A stretch of DNA of 14,040 nt from JBFJVZ01 sp041623895 (lineage in GTDB: Bacteria > Planctomycetota > Planctomycetia > Pirellulales > Pirellulaceae). The position numbers and the translations under genes were made by a program. The notes below the pieces were generated by a model that saw nothing but the letters and a program-made list of their open reading frames with translations, was not told the origin of the DNA and searched no databases. The stretch covers positions 1 to 14,040 of the forward strand of contig JBFJVZ010000184.1 of assembly GCA_041623895.1 (NCBI GenBank). The letters run 5' to 3'. Below, in pieces: positions 1 through 8,432 of the stretch (position 1 is the first letter of the stretch; each line of letters starts with the position of its first letter).

Positions 1-1348
1 CGGTGCCGCCAAAATAGCCGTTCCAGGCCAGATTCAGTGTTTCACTGTCCAGCTGCAGCGGCTTGCGATGGAGCTCACAAATATCGCGTACTCGTTCGAG
101 TAGGTCTCGCGGTTCACTTGCACGGAGGTCGCGATTCTCCTCTTCATAACGACTCAACACGCCTGAGATGGCTCCCTCGGGCACGGCTAGATTCAATCGC
201 TGCGCATAAGCCTCGAATATCTCGGCATATTTTTCAGCGGTCGGCGGCTGCAAATGCAGCCGATATCCCATCCGTCGTAAGAACGCCGGATCGGAAACAT
301 CCGAGACTTGCAGGTTGGTCGCGACGACCAGCAGCATCTCGAACGGCACGACAATCTTTTGCCCGCTATGAAGCGAAAGATGATCAATCCGGTTTTCCAG
401 CGGTATGATCCAACGGTTCAACAACTCGTGGGGATCGATCCTCTGCCGGCCAAAGTCATCAATCAAAAACAGTCCACCGTTTGCTTTCAAGTGCGGCGGG
501 GCTTCGTAAAAGCGCAGCGACGGGCTGTACGCCAGATCAAGTTCATCCATCGTCATCTCGCCGCCGGCCACAATCATGGGGCGTTTGATCAGCGACCAGC
601 GCTGATCGTAGTTGCCCGAAAGCCCCTCCGGTAGTTCCACCGGATGGTGGCAATGCGAGTCGAAGAGACGAATCACGGTATCGCCGACCGAAATGCAGTG
701 CGGAAGCCAGATTGCGTCCCCCATGACTTTGTGCAAGGCTCGCCCCAGCGATGTTTTTCCGTTGCCGGCGGGGCCAAACAGAAACAGGCTTCGCCCCGAG
801 GCGGCCGCCAGGGACGCGATTTGCACCGTGTCTTCGGGTAACACCAATTCGCCCAGAGCTTCGCGAACCTCGGCTAAGTCGACTGCCGGTCGAGTTTCCG
901 TGGCCCGCGCAACCATCGCTACATAGGATTCCAGCGAAACCGGGGCGGGACCCACGTAGCCACAGATCTCCATCAGACGAAGCGCATGCTGACGTCCTAA
1001 GTTGGTCATCGCATAGCGGTAACAGAAGGGCCCGCTCTGACCGAGCACCTCCACCAACTTTTCCTGTTTCAGATTCCAGTACAGCTTTTCGACCAGCTGT
1101 AAGGGCAGACGCATTTGCGATGCTGCCCAGGCCGTATCAAACTGGGAAACGGTTGCCGCCAGTTTGCAGGCTAGATCCGTAAGGATTCGCGGCGAGACAT
1201 CGACGTCATCAAGCGATGTCAACGGTGCTGGAGCTTTCCCTGACTGGAAATCAATCATGGAGGGCAGATTCTCAATGTTGGAATCATCCACCACGGGTGT
1301 GGTCAGTGAAAGCGACTGCTGCTGTTCGTCGGTGAGTTGTTGAATCAC
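1..1348 (-). CDS. AAA+ ATPase with winged-helix-like N-terminus, Tad-locus associated (3' end beyond window)
   Basis: The minus-strand frame is open from a GTG at 1348 to the left edge, giving 449 residues without a stop, so the C-terminus is missing. GTG was chosen because no other start lies between it and the upstream stop; AGGGA sits about 12 bases upstream. Residues about 55-125 read like a winged-helix fold. The AAA+ core follows: Walker A GPAGNGKTS (192-200), Walker B LFLIDDFG (293-300), a sensor-1-like ATN (343-345), and an arginine-rich FLRRMGYR (356-363) where an arginine finger or sensor would lie. It starts 13 bases after the tadG-like stop and so belongs to the pilus operon. Planctomycete Tad loci are, from memory, often accompanied by a predicted chaperone-like ATPase linked to Flp pilus assembly. 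A MoxR-like or remodelling role is inference; the substrate is unknown. The AAA+ call is firm, the function is not. Confidence 0.88.
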   Translation of the reverse strand, partial: MIQQLTDEQQQSLSLTTPVVDDSNIENLPSMIDFQSGKAPAPLTSLDDVDVSPRILTDLACKLAATVSQFDTAWAASQMRLPLQLVEKLYWNLKQEKLVEVLGQSGPFCYRYAMTNLGRQHALRLMEICGYVGPAPVSLESYVAMVARATETRPAVDLAEVREALGELVLPEDTVQIASLAAASGRSLFLFGPAGNGKTSLGRALHKVMGDAIWLPHCISVGDTVIRLFDSHCHHPVELPEGLSGNYDQRWSLIKRPMIVAGGEMTMDELDLAYSPSLRFYEAPPHLKANGGLFLIDDFGRQRIDPHELLNRWIIPLENRIDHLSLHSGQKIVVPFEMLLVVATNLQVSDVSDPAFLRRMGYRLHLQPPTAEKYAEIFEAYAQRLNLAVPEGAISGVLSRYEEENRDLRASEPRDLLERVRDICELHRKPLQLDSETLNLAWNGYFGGT

Positions 1349-1361
1349 GGAAGAATCGTCC

Positions 1362-2795
1362 CTATTCGATAAGAATCAATGGTGTGAAGACGGTTGTATC
1401 GGGTCCTGGAAAGTCGTCGTCCGGAACCGCAGTTCCGTCTTGATGCGGTGCCATTTGAATCCAGATGTGTTTTTCATTCCCGGTCAGATCGGCGTACAGA
1501 ATTCGCACGCCCACGAATTCGGTGAGCGTGTAAACGACGGTGTCACCGGGCCCCTCGACCACGTCATGGTCATACAGCGTAATGGCTCGTGTTTCACCAA
1601 TGATTTGGTTCATCGCTTGATCGATCGGACCACCGCTGATGCCCGTGTCGCCGTCGACTTGCACCTGGATGTTCTCGCTGGGATCCAACATCAGTTGTCC
1701 GTCGGTCAGAATCCCCTGGCTTTCCATTGCCTCGTAATCAGAGAGTGTAAGTCCATAGAGAATCTGGTCGCGAATCGCGTTGGCGGCATTGTTCGTATCG
1801 CCCAAGTCAACGGTACCGGCATTTCCGGCTGTGATCGCCCCGCCGGTCGATTCGGGGTACAGATCAACTTCCAACCAGCCATCGGGAATGGCCGCTCCAA
1901 CGCCGCCGGAAACCAGCCCCGTTTCCTCCGGATTCGCCGGGTCGGCGTATTGGAAGTTATCGAAGATGTCTTGTTCCCAGATCGGATCGCCGGCCTCGTC
2001 GTACAGCAGATTTCCCTGAATGTCATAAGCATGCCGATGAAACATTGGCTCCAAGGGACTGCCATCGCCCGGATCGTGCATGGGGTAAGCGGGGTCACCC
2101 GGCGTGTAAGTGGTGGGAATGACTTGGGTGGAACCATCGGGATTCCGGTACCAGGCTTGCGCGTCTTCCAGCCTTCTCCAAACACGTTGCTTAAAGGCGA
2201 AGGGAATCACTCCGGATGCCTCACCTTCTTCGCTGACGGTGAATCCTTTTGCCGGCATGATGACAGCAGCCGAAACCGCGGTCAGCGTCGATTCTTTGTG
2301 GCCCAGCGCTTGAGCGAAAAACAAAGGAATCGGCTGATCTCCATTACTGCTACCGACTTGATCGCGACGAACGGTGACGCGAATCATGTTGTACGGCACA
2401 GCACCGAGCGTCTGGATCCAGCTGCCGCTGACAGGATCAGTTACGGCTTGTCCAAATTCGATATCGCGGTTTTGATCGATGTAGGTGGAAGCTCTGTCGG
2501 CGGATCGGTTCATTGCTGCGAAAGCTGCCGCGACGGGTCGTGCTGCCGCTTCGACTTCGGCCGGTGTTTTGGTTGCGAAGCGACCGAGTCCCGGCATCAG
2601 CTCGGTTCCGCCCGCCAGCGATGACGAATCACTCACGGCCTGCATTTGCGTGCGACTTAGCATCAGATAGCCAAGGTCAACCGCCAGCGCGGTAAAGCCG
2701 ACCAGCACCAGCAACACAATCCCCGCGATCACAGCAATGCCGCCGTTGCGCTGCCCGTCGTACCGTCTACGGTTGGTTGATGAAATAACGTTCAT
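1362..2795 (-). CDS. TadG-like Flp pilus assembly protein
   Basis: This 477-residue protein has a short basic N-terminus, one membrane segment (about 19-42) and a long ectodomain. The segment and the following VDLGYLMLSRTQMQAVSDSS stretch (39-58) are typical of the TadE/G-like N-terminal module. Unlike the pilins it lacks Glu at +5 after a Gly, so processing by the prepilin peptidase is not expected. Residues from about 190 onward are strongly acidic and I see no von Willebrand A metal site (DxSxS), which many TadG proteins carry. The ATG is preceded by AGGAGAGAG (2801-2809), lying inside the last codons of tadE, and only 2 bases separate the two genes, suggesting coupled translation. Its likely place is the periplasm, anchored in the inner membrane. 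The family call is fairly firm; the role of the C-terminal part is unknown. Confidence 0.82.
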   Translation of the reverse strand: MNVISSTNRRRYDGQRNGGIAVIAGIVLLVLVGFTALAVDLGYLMLSRTQMQAVSDSSSLAGGTELMPGLGRFATKTPAEVEAAARPVAAAFAAMNRSADRASTYIDQNRDIEFGQAVTDPVSGSWIQTLGAVPYNMIRVTVRRDQVGSSNGDQPIPLFFAQALGHKESTLTAVSAAVIMPAKGFTVSEEGEASGVIPFAFKQRVWRRLEDAQAWYRNPDGSTQVIPTTYTPGDPAYPMHDPGDGSPLEPMFHRHAYDIQGNLLYDEAGDPIWEQDIFDNFQYADPANPEETGLVSGGVGAAIPDGWLEVDLYPESTGGAITAGNAGTVDLGDTNNAANAIRDQILYGLTLSDYEAMESQGILTDGQLMLDPSENIQVQVDGDTGISGGPIDQAMNQIIGETRAITLYDHDVVEGPGDTVVYTLTEFVGVRILYADLTGNEKHIWIQMAPHQDGTAVPDDDFPGPDTTVFTPLILIE

Positions 2796-2797
2796 GC

Positions 2798-3223
2798 TTA
2801 CTCTCTCCTCATGTTCACGCGGGCGATAAAGACTCGGTCAGGTGACAGCAACTGCAGCACGCCAAACGATACCTCGCTGTAGGGCACTGACACCGCGACT
2901 TCTACTTCCGCATGGGTGGGCGCCGTGGACAGCGAGGCTTGTGAGCCATTGACCTTAATGGTGGTCGTGGAACCCGTGATGCCCGCGTCTGCCAGGTATT
3001 TGCTGACGCGACCGTTAACCTGCGCGTCTGTCGCGCCGGGGATCACCGCACGACGCGATCCTTCGCGAGCGGCGTTGGTGATCACCTGGTTGACCATGAT
3101 CGCCCGCCCCATTTCGATGATTCCGAACACTAACAGGATTAACAGCCCCAGCACGATGGCCATCTCCACCGCGGCGGCCCCGCCGCGTTTTCCAAGTCGA
3201 CGATTTGATCTTCTGTAATTCAT
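2798..3223 (-). CDS. tadE: TadE-like minor pseudopilin
   Basis: The product is a 141-residue protein with a basic leader, a membrane helix (about 19-41) and a small extracytoplasmic domain. The motif RGGAAAVEMAIV (13-24) fits a prepilin cleavage site: cutting after Gly15 puts Glu at +5 of the mature chain, as in Flp-family substrates. EMGRAIMVNQVITNAAREGS (37-56) is the conserved TadE-type stretch just after the helix. TadE proteins are pseudopilins processed by TadV and needed for pilus assembly or export. The gene follows the unknown two-helix protein by 12 bases, and its last codons carry the ribosome binding site of the tadG-like gene. Length is usual for the family. Confidence 0.9.
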   Translation of the reverse strand: MNYRRSNRRLGKRGGAAAVEMAIVLGLLILLVFGIIEMGRAIMVNQVITNAAREGSRRAVIPGATDAQVNGRVSKYLADAGITGSTTTIKVNGSQASLSTAPTHAEVEVAVSVPYSEVSFGVLQLLSPDRVFIARVNMRRE

Positions 3224-3235
3224 GGCAGTAAAACT

Positions 3236-3814
3236 CTAAAAGCGTCTTGCATCGCGTAAAAAAAACATGCCCAGCAGAACGATGGTTCCCGCCAGCACGA
3301 TCAGTCTTTGATTCATCGAACTCTGAGCCACACCAAACCACAGCTGTGCCCACAGGTCCCGGGGATATTCCCAAAGCTGGTGCAGCTGAGTGGTCACGGC
3401 TTCGTTTCCTGAGCCGATCAGTGCCACTGCGATCAACGCGGTAATCGATACAGCGGCGACTCCAAAGAAAGTTTTTGATTGCCAATGATGACGCGGCATC
3501 AGGCTGTCACGAATGCGGCTCACTTCCTGCTCCAACATTCGCAGAATTTTCTTGTCGCAATGCGTCAAGCTATCCAAATTGACCCAGGGGCGAACCGCAT
3601 GATACAGTGAGTGGCGCAAGCTATCGGCTTTCAACGCTTCGCCTTCGTGATCCGGTCTCACTTGATCTAAGAGGTCACGATGAAGACGGATATAAGTATT
3701 CTCGTCGACGCCGCGGGGGACGCGGCCTCGACGTAGCATGTGCTGAACGACCTGCAGCCACTGCTCCAAGTTCCGAAATAAGTCCGGATTGTTAAAAGTA
3801 TTTGTGTTACTCAT
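3236..3814 (-). CDS. Unrecognised two-membrane-segment protein of the Tad operon
   Basis: I do not recognise this 192-residue protein. Its N-terminal 110 residues look soluble, mostly helical and rich in charged residues and His. Two hydrophobic segments follow, at about 115-134 and 170-186, separated by a 35-residue loop rich in Trp, Gln and Leu, and the chain ends in a short basic tail (RDARRF). No signal peptide, lipobox or convincing TPR repeat is visible, so it does not look like TadD, the lipoprotein that often sits between tadC and tadE. It lies 21 bases after tadC and 12 bases before tadE, so a role in the inner-membrane part of the pilus machine is plausible by position only. Coding is supported by the unbroken frame between tightly packed genes. 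Confidence 0.8.
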   Translation of the reverse strand: MSNTNTFNNPDLFRNLEQWLQVVQHMLRRGRVPRGVDENTYIRLHRDLLDQVRPDHEGEALKADSLRHSLYHAVRPWVNLDSLTHCDKKILRMLEQEVSRIRDSLMPRHHWQSKTFFGVAAVSITALIAVALIGSGNEAVTTQLHQLWEYPRDLWAQLWFGVAQSSMNQRLIVLAGTIVLLGMFFLRDARRF

Positions 3815-3835
3815 TGATCTTGATCCAATAATCCT

Positions 3836-4792
3836 CTACTGCCGTGCCATTAGCTCGAACATCACAAAGATCCGTGTCACCGCTGGGCCCGCCAAGACGA
3901 TGAACAAGGCGGGAAAGATGCAAAGGATTGTGGGGAACACGATCTTGACTGCAGCTTTTTGAGCCCTTTCTTCAGCGATTTGAAACCGCTTCTCTCGCAG
4001 TCCCTCGGCATGAACTCGAAGCGCGTTGGTAATTGAGGCACCAAATTTTTCCGCCTGCTGAATCACTGACGCCAGACTGCGCAATTCTTCAAGATCAAAA
4101 CGCTGGCTGAAGCGTCGCAGGGCGGTGCCAGTGGTCGCTCCGAGTTGAATTTCTCGTTGGCAGATCGCCATTTCAATCGCCAGCATGGGATGGGCGGATC
4201 GCAGTTCCTTGGAGACACGGCTGATGGCCGCGGGAAGACTTAGACCAGCGTCGACGCAGGTGACGATGATGTCTAATGCGTCCGGCAAGGCGCGACGAAT
4301 TTGGGTTTGCCGTTTTGACTTGCGGTGGTCCAGCCAAAAACTTGGGACCACCGTGCCAAACACGCCGGCGATGACGCCGTAGATCATTCCCACGATGGGC
4401 GAGACGAAACCGAGCTGGCCGAAAACAACTCCCATCACGATCGGTAGGATCATCAACAACAAGCGAATGGTCGAATACATGGCAATCGCCCCTCGCTTGT
4501 AAAGACCGGCTTGCACAACACGTTCGGTCAGCTCGCTGGCTGGATCCCGGTCTTCGTCCTGCTTTGCTTTACGAGTCTTTTTGCCGGCAGAGACCTTTTC
4601 CGTCCCAGCTTCATCTGACCGCAACGATTTGATTCGTTGGTCAGTTGTCGCTCCGCGGTTTCCCAAAAACAGATACGCCAAAAACATCAGGCTCAGCAAC
4701 GCGATAAATGCGGAAGCCGCAATCAAAATGTTGTAGTCCATGAGATGTGTCATCCGATCTGGTAAAGAATGCAATAAGTTTCTGGTTGCCAC
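3836..4792 (-). CDS. tadC: TadC-like inner-membrane platform protein (T2SSF family)
   Basis: This 318-residue protein has membrane segments at about 22-43, 108-127, 132-152 and 283-305. Its T2SSF domain starts at RRALPDALDIIVTCVDAGLS (166-185), the usual GspF/TadC helix opening, and runs to about residue 300. TadC pairs with TadB as the inner-membrane platform on which the CpaF ATPase acts. The longest frame begins with a GTG that overlaps the TAG of tadB by one base. No clear Shine-Dalgarno site precedes it; an ATG at codon 14 (4753) or codon 18 (4741, giving MDYNIL and 301 residues) may be the real start. An unusual charged, Lys-rich linker (about 55-90) separates the first helix from the rest. 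Confidence 0.92.
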   Translation of the reverse strand: MATRNLLHSLPDRMTHLMDYNILIAASAFIALLSLMFLAYLFLGNRGATTDQRIKSLRSDEAGTEKVSAGKKTRKAKQDEDRDPASELTERVVQAGLYKRGAIAMYSTIRLLLMILPIVMGVVFGQLGFVSPIVGMIYGVIAGVFGTVVPSFWLDHRKSKRQTQIRRALPDALDIIVTCVDAGLSLPAAISRVSKELRSAHPMLAIEMAICQREIQLGATTGTALRRFSQRFDLEELRSLASVIQQAEKFGASITNALRVHAEGLREKRFQIAEERAQKAAVKIVFPTILCIFPALFIVLAGPAVTRIFVMFELMARQ

Positions 4793-5769
4793 TAAAAGTC
4801 AAAATTGATGATCTTCCTGATCCAGAGTGCTCCCACTCCCATCATCACCAATGCTCCGGCAATCAACCCTGTATGCTGCAGCAGTTCAATCGCGTACTGG
4901 CGACTGATAAACAGCAGCAAGATGTACATGAACACGGGCAAGGCCAACAAAATCAGTGCTTGGATACGTCCTTCGGCCGTGAGGCTGCGAATCTTGCCTC
5001 GCATGCGGTACCGTTGCCGAATGAGTGTTGCCAGCCGATCCAACAGTTCGGTCAAATTGCCGCCCGTTTGACGGTGCACGATCAAAGCCAACACAAAAAT
5101 CTGGATTTCCAAAACTCGAGTCCGGCGTGCCAGGTCGCGGAGAGCCAGGTCAGTACTGAGACCCAGGTTTTGCTGCTCGTAACAAAGCGCGAACTCGGTT
5201 GAGATCGGCGCAGAAAACTCAGTCGCCACGGCCTGCATCGCCTGGGTGATCGTCTGTCCGGCGCGCAACACACGACTCATCAGCTCCAGCGAATCAGGCA
5301 GTTGGCTGCGTATGTGATCCGCCCTGCAATTGCGGCGGTAGGCGATGTACAAGAACGGCAGTGGGAAACTCAGCGCAGCTGCCAAGATTCCAAAGGCCAG
5401 ATTCGCGGTCGTCATGAACACGATCACTGACGACACCGCCGCCAGCGCGATGCCGGCACCCACGATCCCGTTAAGGGACAAATTCGTGTCTGCTTGCTCC
5501 AGCATCGTCTCGATTCGCTGGCGCATCGTCTGATGTTGATCCAACTGATCTGATTCAGCGGCCTGCACCAGATTCCCCAGCGCTGACGACTCGAACGACT
5601 GCACCGTGTCACGTGCTCGGTCCTTTTGCCGCGCAAGCATTTCCGATTCCAGCTCCTTCAAACGTCGCTTGCGGGAACGATCCAGGACGTCTGAAACGAG
5701 CAGATTAAAACCGAAGACGCCGCAAAAGACTGCCAGGAACGTCGCCGCGATTAACAGATTCTGCATCAT
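4792..5769 (-). CDS. tadB: TadB-like inner-membrane platform protein (T2SSF family)
   Basis: The product is a 325-residue integral membrane protein. Hydrophobic segments lie at about 4-23, 100-119, 124-144, 268-287 and 300-317. The T2SSF domain is marked by LPDSLELMSRVLRAGQTITQ (157-176) and by QTGGNLTELLDRL (234-246), followed by TAEGRIQAL (264-272), all hallmarks of TadB. A basic, possibly coiled segment (about 31-60) follows the first helix and should face the cytoplasm. With TadC it forms the platform that couples ATP hydrolysis by CpaF to pilin extraction. The start is ATGATG, with the first ATG overlapping the cpaF stop in an ATGA arrangement, which points to translational coupling. Its own stop overlaps the GTG proposed for tadC. 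Confidence 0.94.
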   Translation of the reverse strand: MMQNLLIAATFLAVFCGVFGFNLLVSDVLDRSRKRRLKELESEMLARQKDRARDTVQSFESSALGNLVQAAESDQLDQHQTMRQRIETMLEQADTNLSLNGIVGAGIALAAVSSVIVFMTTANLAFGILAAALSFPLPFLYIAYRRNCRADHIRSQLPDSLELMSRVLRAGQTITQAMQAVATEFSAPISTEFALCYEQQNLGLSTDLALRDLARRTRVLEIQIFVLALIVHRQTGGNLTELLDRLATLIRQRYRMRGKIRSLTAEGRIQALILLALPVFMYILLLFISRQYAIELLQHTGLIAGALVMMGVGALWIRKIINFDF

Positions 5770-7295
5770 GTTGACAACTCCTGAGCATTGGTTGCACCAT
5801 CCAGAATTCGCTGTTCAAACAAATCCAGCGGAAGTGGACAGCCAACGCTTGCTAATTGGTCCAAGGCGTGGGGTCGGAGCCCGGTCGTGGTAAAGAAACC
5901 TTGTGCACGCCGATGTTCGTCCAACCCTGTTTGTTTGAAGACGAAGATGTCATGCATTGTCAGCACGTCACCTTCCATCCCCGTGATTTCGGAAATCTTG
6001 ATGATCTTCCTGCCGCCGCCCGTTAGCCTGACCGCCTGTACGACGATGTTGACGGCGGCCGCGATCTGCTTGCGAATCGTCGCGACCGGAACATCGAAGC
6101 CGGCCATTTCAACCATCATTTCCAGTCGGCTGATCGCATCGCGAGGCGTATTCGCGTGAATCGTTGTCAAGCTGCCATCGTGTCCCGTATTCATCGCTTG
6201 CAGCATGTCAAGCGCTTCGGGTCCCCGGCATTCGCCAACGACGATTCGGTCCGGCCGCATCCGCAGTGCATTGCGGACCAGATCGCGCGTCGCGACTTCG
6301 CCCGTACCCTCGATGTTGGCTGGACGTGTTTCCATGCGAATCACGTGAGGCTGCTGTAGTTGCAACTCTGCAGCATCCTCGATCGTCGCAACCCGCTCAT
6401 CACGAGGGATAAAGGAAGAAAGGACATTCAGCAGCGTCGTCTTACCGCTGCCCGTGCCTCCGGAAATGATCACATTCAGTCCGCCGCGGACACAGGCCGA
6501 AAGAAAATCGAGCATCTCTTGCGTGATCGATCCGTTTCGCAACAGGTCCTCGGCGGCCAATGGCTTGCTGCCGAAGCGGCGAATGGAAACCAGCGGACCA
6601 TCCAGTGCCAGCGGCGGGATGATCGCATTGACACGACTGCCATCCGACAAACGTGCATCTACCATCGGACTGGTTTCATCGATGCGACGGCCCACGGCGC
6701 TGACAATTCGCTGAATGATTTTCAACAGGTGATCATTGTTTGCGAATTTGACGCGAGTGTTCTCCAAGCGACCGTGTCGCTCCACATAAACGGTATCCGG
6801 GCCGTTAATCATGATATCGCTGACGGCCGGATCTTTTAGCAACGGCTCCAGCGGGCCCAGTCCGAAAGTTTCGTCAATCACTTCGCTGACCAGACGGTCT
6901 TTTTCCTGTGCCGTCAGCATGTCGCGGCGTTCCAGCAACATTTGCTCTGCGGCGCGGCGGATTTCAAGCCGCAGGTCACTCTCGGCCATCGTACCGACTT
7001 GTGACAAATCGATCTTGCCGATGACTTGTTCGTGAAGCTGGCTCTTGATTTGCTGTAGTTGCAGCTCTCGCTCCCCGTCGCGGTCGGTGGCTTGCGGGGT
7101 GCTGGTTTCTTGTTCGCTCGGCTCGCTTACGGTTTCATCTGCTGCACTGATTGGCGGCTGATCCGAGAAACGCTGTTCTTGTGACTCAATTCCCCCGTTT
7201 GTCTGCTTTGGCTCGCTTGCAGGGACTTCCATCTCCGCTGGCGGAAACAGCAGATCAAGTTCGTCGACGGATGATTCTTTGGATTTCCAAAACAT
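5766..7295 (-). CDS. cpaF: CpaF/TadA-family pilus assembly secretion ATPase
   Basis: This 509-residue cytoplasmic ATPase of the GspE/VirB11 superfamily powers Tad pilus assembly. Residues 1-75 form an acidic, low-complexity extension; the N-terminal domain follows to about 230, including FGLGPLEPLLKDPAVSDIMI (144-163), typical of CpaF. The RecA-like core shows Walker A GGTGSGKTT (279-287), the Asp box TIEDAAEL (304-311), Walker B around RPDRIVVGECRGPEALDMLQ (347-366) and the His box GHDGSLTTIHAN (371-382). All key nucleotide-binding residues look intact. It starts 16 bases after the cpaE stop, with only a weak AGAG upstream, and its stop overlaps tadB. The C-terminal tail beyond about 460 is longer than I would expect for the family and has no feature I recognise. 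Confidence 0.97.
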   Translation of the reverse strand: MFWKSKESSVDELDLLFPPAEMEVPASEPKQTNGGIESQEQRFSDQPPISAADETVSEPSEQETSTPQATDRDGERELQLQQIKSQLHEQVIGKIDLSQVGTMAESDLRLEIRRAAEQMLLERRDMLTAQEKDRLVSEVIDETFGLGPLEPLLKDPAVSDIMINGPDTVYVERHGRLENTRVKFANNDHLLKIIQRIVSAVGRRIDETSPMVDARLSDGSRVNAIIPPLALDGPLVSIRRFGSKPLAAEDLLRNGSITQEMLDFLSACVRGGLNVIISGGTGSGKTTLLNVLSSFIPRDERVATIEDAAELQLQQPHVIRMETRPANIEGTGEVATRDLVRNALRMRPDRIVVGECRGPEALDMLQAMNTGHDGSLTTIHANTPRDAISRLEMMVEMAGFDVPVATIRKQIAAAVNIVVQAVRLTGGGRKIIKISEITGMEGDVLTMHDIFVFKQTGLDEHRRAQGFFTTTGLRPHALDQLASVGCPLPLDLFEQRILDGATNAQELST

Positions 7296-7311
7296 GTTTA
7301 ATCTCTGCGTT

Positions 7312-8418
7312 CTAATGGTCTAAAAAACCGTTGATGGAATGAGCCAGGTCGAACAGACCGCGACTGACCCGGCATTTGGGCTTCATTGCAACGACGGGCG
7401 TGCCCTGGTTGTTAGCCGATAGAATCCGACGCGGATCATCGGGTAGCAGGTGGGAAGCAGGTGTCCCCAACGCTGCCTCGACTTCGGCAACTCGCAGCTC
7501 ACCGGGTCGTCCCCGGCGATTGACGACAAGCTTCACTCGCTCGCGAGGAATTTTGAGGTCATCGAGGTAGTCGAGAATACGTTGGCTTTGACGTAGCGCC
7601 GTAAAATCCAGACACATCGCAATCACGATGGTTTCCGCCAAATACAGACACTGAGCATGTTCGGCGCGGTGCGGCTGGCCCAAGTCGACAATCACATAGG
7701 AAGATCGTTGCCGAGCCATGCACAGGGCTCGACGGACACCGCGGGGCGTCACCTTGGCAACCTCCGACAATCGCGGCGGAGCGGCAAGTAATTGAACTCC
7801 AGTTTCGTGCGTGGCCAAACAACTGTCGAACATGTTGTCGTCCATGCGGTCCTGCAGCTCGCAAAAATTCGCGATGCTGTACCTGGCCTGAACATCTAAC
7901 AGGCTTGCCAGATCGCCCGCCTCCAGTCGCAGATCAAAGGCAATCGCGCCCTGGGGGCTGTGACTCATCGCGACGGCCAGGTTGGCGACAATCGTGCTCG
8001 CACCGCTTCCGCTGCCGGCACCGGCGACACAGATGATATGACCGCGTCCGGAGGATCGGTTGGGATTCTTGGCGATTGCCTTCAGAGCTGCCGGCAAGCT
8101 GACCTCGAGTTGCTCGAGGTCTACAAAACGGCTGACGCCGGCATCGAGAACCTGCAGCACCATCCTGGCGTCGCTCGCGTAGCCAACCAGCAGCACATCG
8201 CAGCCGGCAACCTCCACGATCTCTCGAATCCAAGCTAGTTGGCTTTCGATCGATTCGTCCGAGGCCAGCAGCACGAGATCGGGTTGTGTCCGGGCGATCT
8301 CATTAGCAGCCTCGTCGCTTCGACACGACTGCAACTTCGCTCCAGAACCACTGTTCGATACAGCGGTGCTGACAGCTTGGCGTGTGTCGGGGCTATCGCA
8401 GGCTAAAATCCATCGCAT
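7312..8418 (-). CDS. cpaE: CpaE/TadZ-like pilus localisation ATPase (MinD/ParA superfamily)
   Basis: The product is a 368-residue protein with a receiver-like N-terminal domain (about 1-115) and a MinD/ParA-type domain (about 125-365). CpaE/TadZ proteins direct the pilus machine to its site at the membrane or pole. In the N-domain, PDLVLLAS (46-53) has Ala52 where a receiver would carry the phosphate-accepting Asp, as expected for the atypical receiver of TadZ. The P-loop VAGAGSGSGAST (131-142) lacks the lysines of the KGGxGKT motif, another common TadZ/CpaE trait, so ATP hydrolysis may be weak or absent. FDLRLEAGDL (161-170) and YVIVDLG (241-247) match the Walker A-prime and Walker B regions. 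It lies 14 bases after cpaB and 16 before cpaF. An ordinary ParA partition protein is excluded by the context. Confidence 0.9.
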   Translation of the reverse strand: MRWILACDSPDTRQAVSTAVSNSGSGAKLQSCRSDEAANEIARTQPDLVLLASDESIESQLAWIREIVEVAGCDVLLVGYASDARMVLQVLDAGVSRFVDLEQLEVSLPAALKAIAKNPNRSSGRGHIICVAGAGSGSGASTIVANLAVAMSHSPQGAIAFDLRLEAGDLASLLDVQARYSIANFCELQDRMDDNMFDSCLATHETGVQLLAAPPRLSEVAKVTPRGVRRALCMARQRSSYVIVDLGQPHRAEHAQCLYLAETIVIAMCLDFTALRQSQRILDYLDDLKIPRERVKLVVNRRGRPGELRVAEVEAALGTPASHLLPDDPRRILSANNQGTPVVAMKPKCRVSRGLFDLAHSINGFLDH

Positions 8419-8432
8419 CAGATCATCTGCCT

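Noticed and set aside
1440..2624. A 394-codon open frame on the plus strand
   Set aside because: It lies entirely antisense to the tadG-like gene, whose product matches a known family and is spaced as an operon member. The antisense product is rich in Arg, Cys and His with no recognisable domain.
8101..8121. Perfect 9-bp inverted repeat (GACCTCGAG, TTG loop) inside cpaE
   Set aside because: It encodes the repeated Leu-Glu pairs of DLEQLEV in the conserved receiver-like domain, so codon choice explains it. No terminator tract or gene boundary is nearby.
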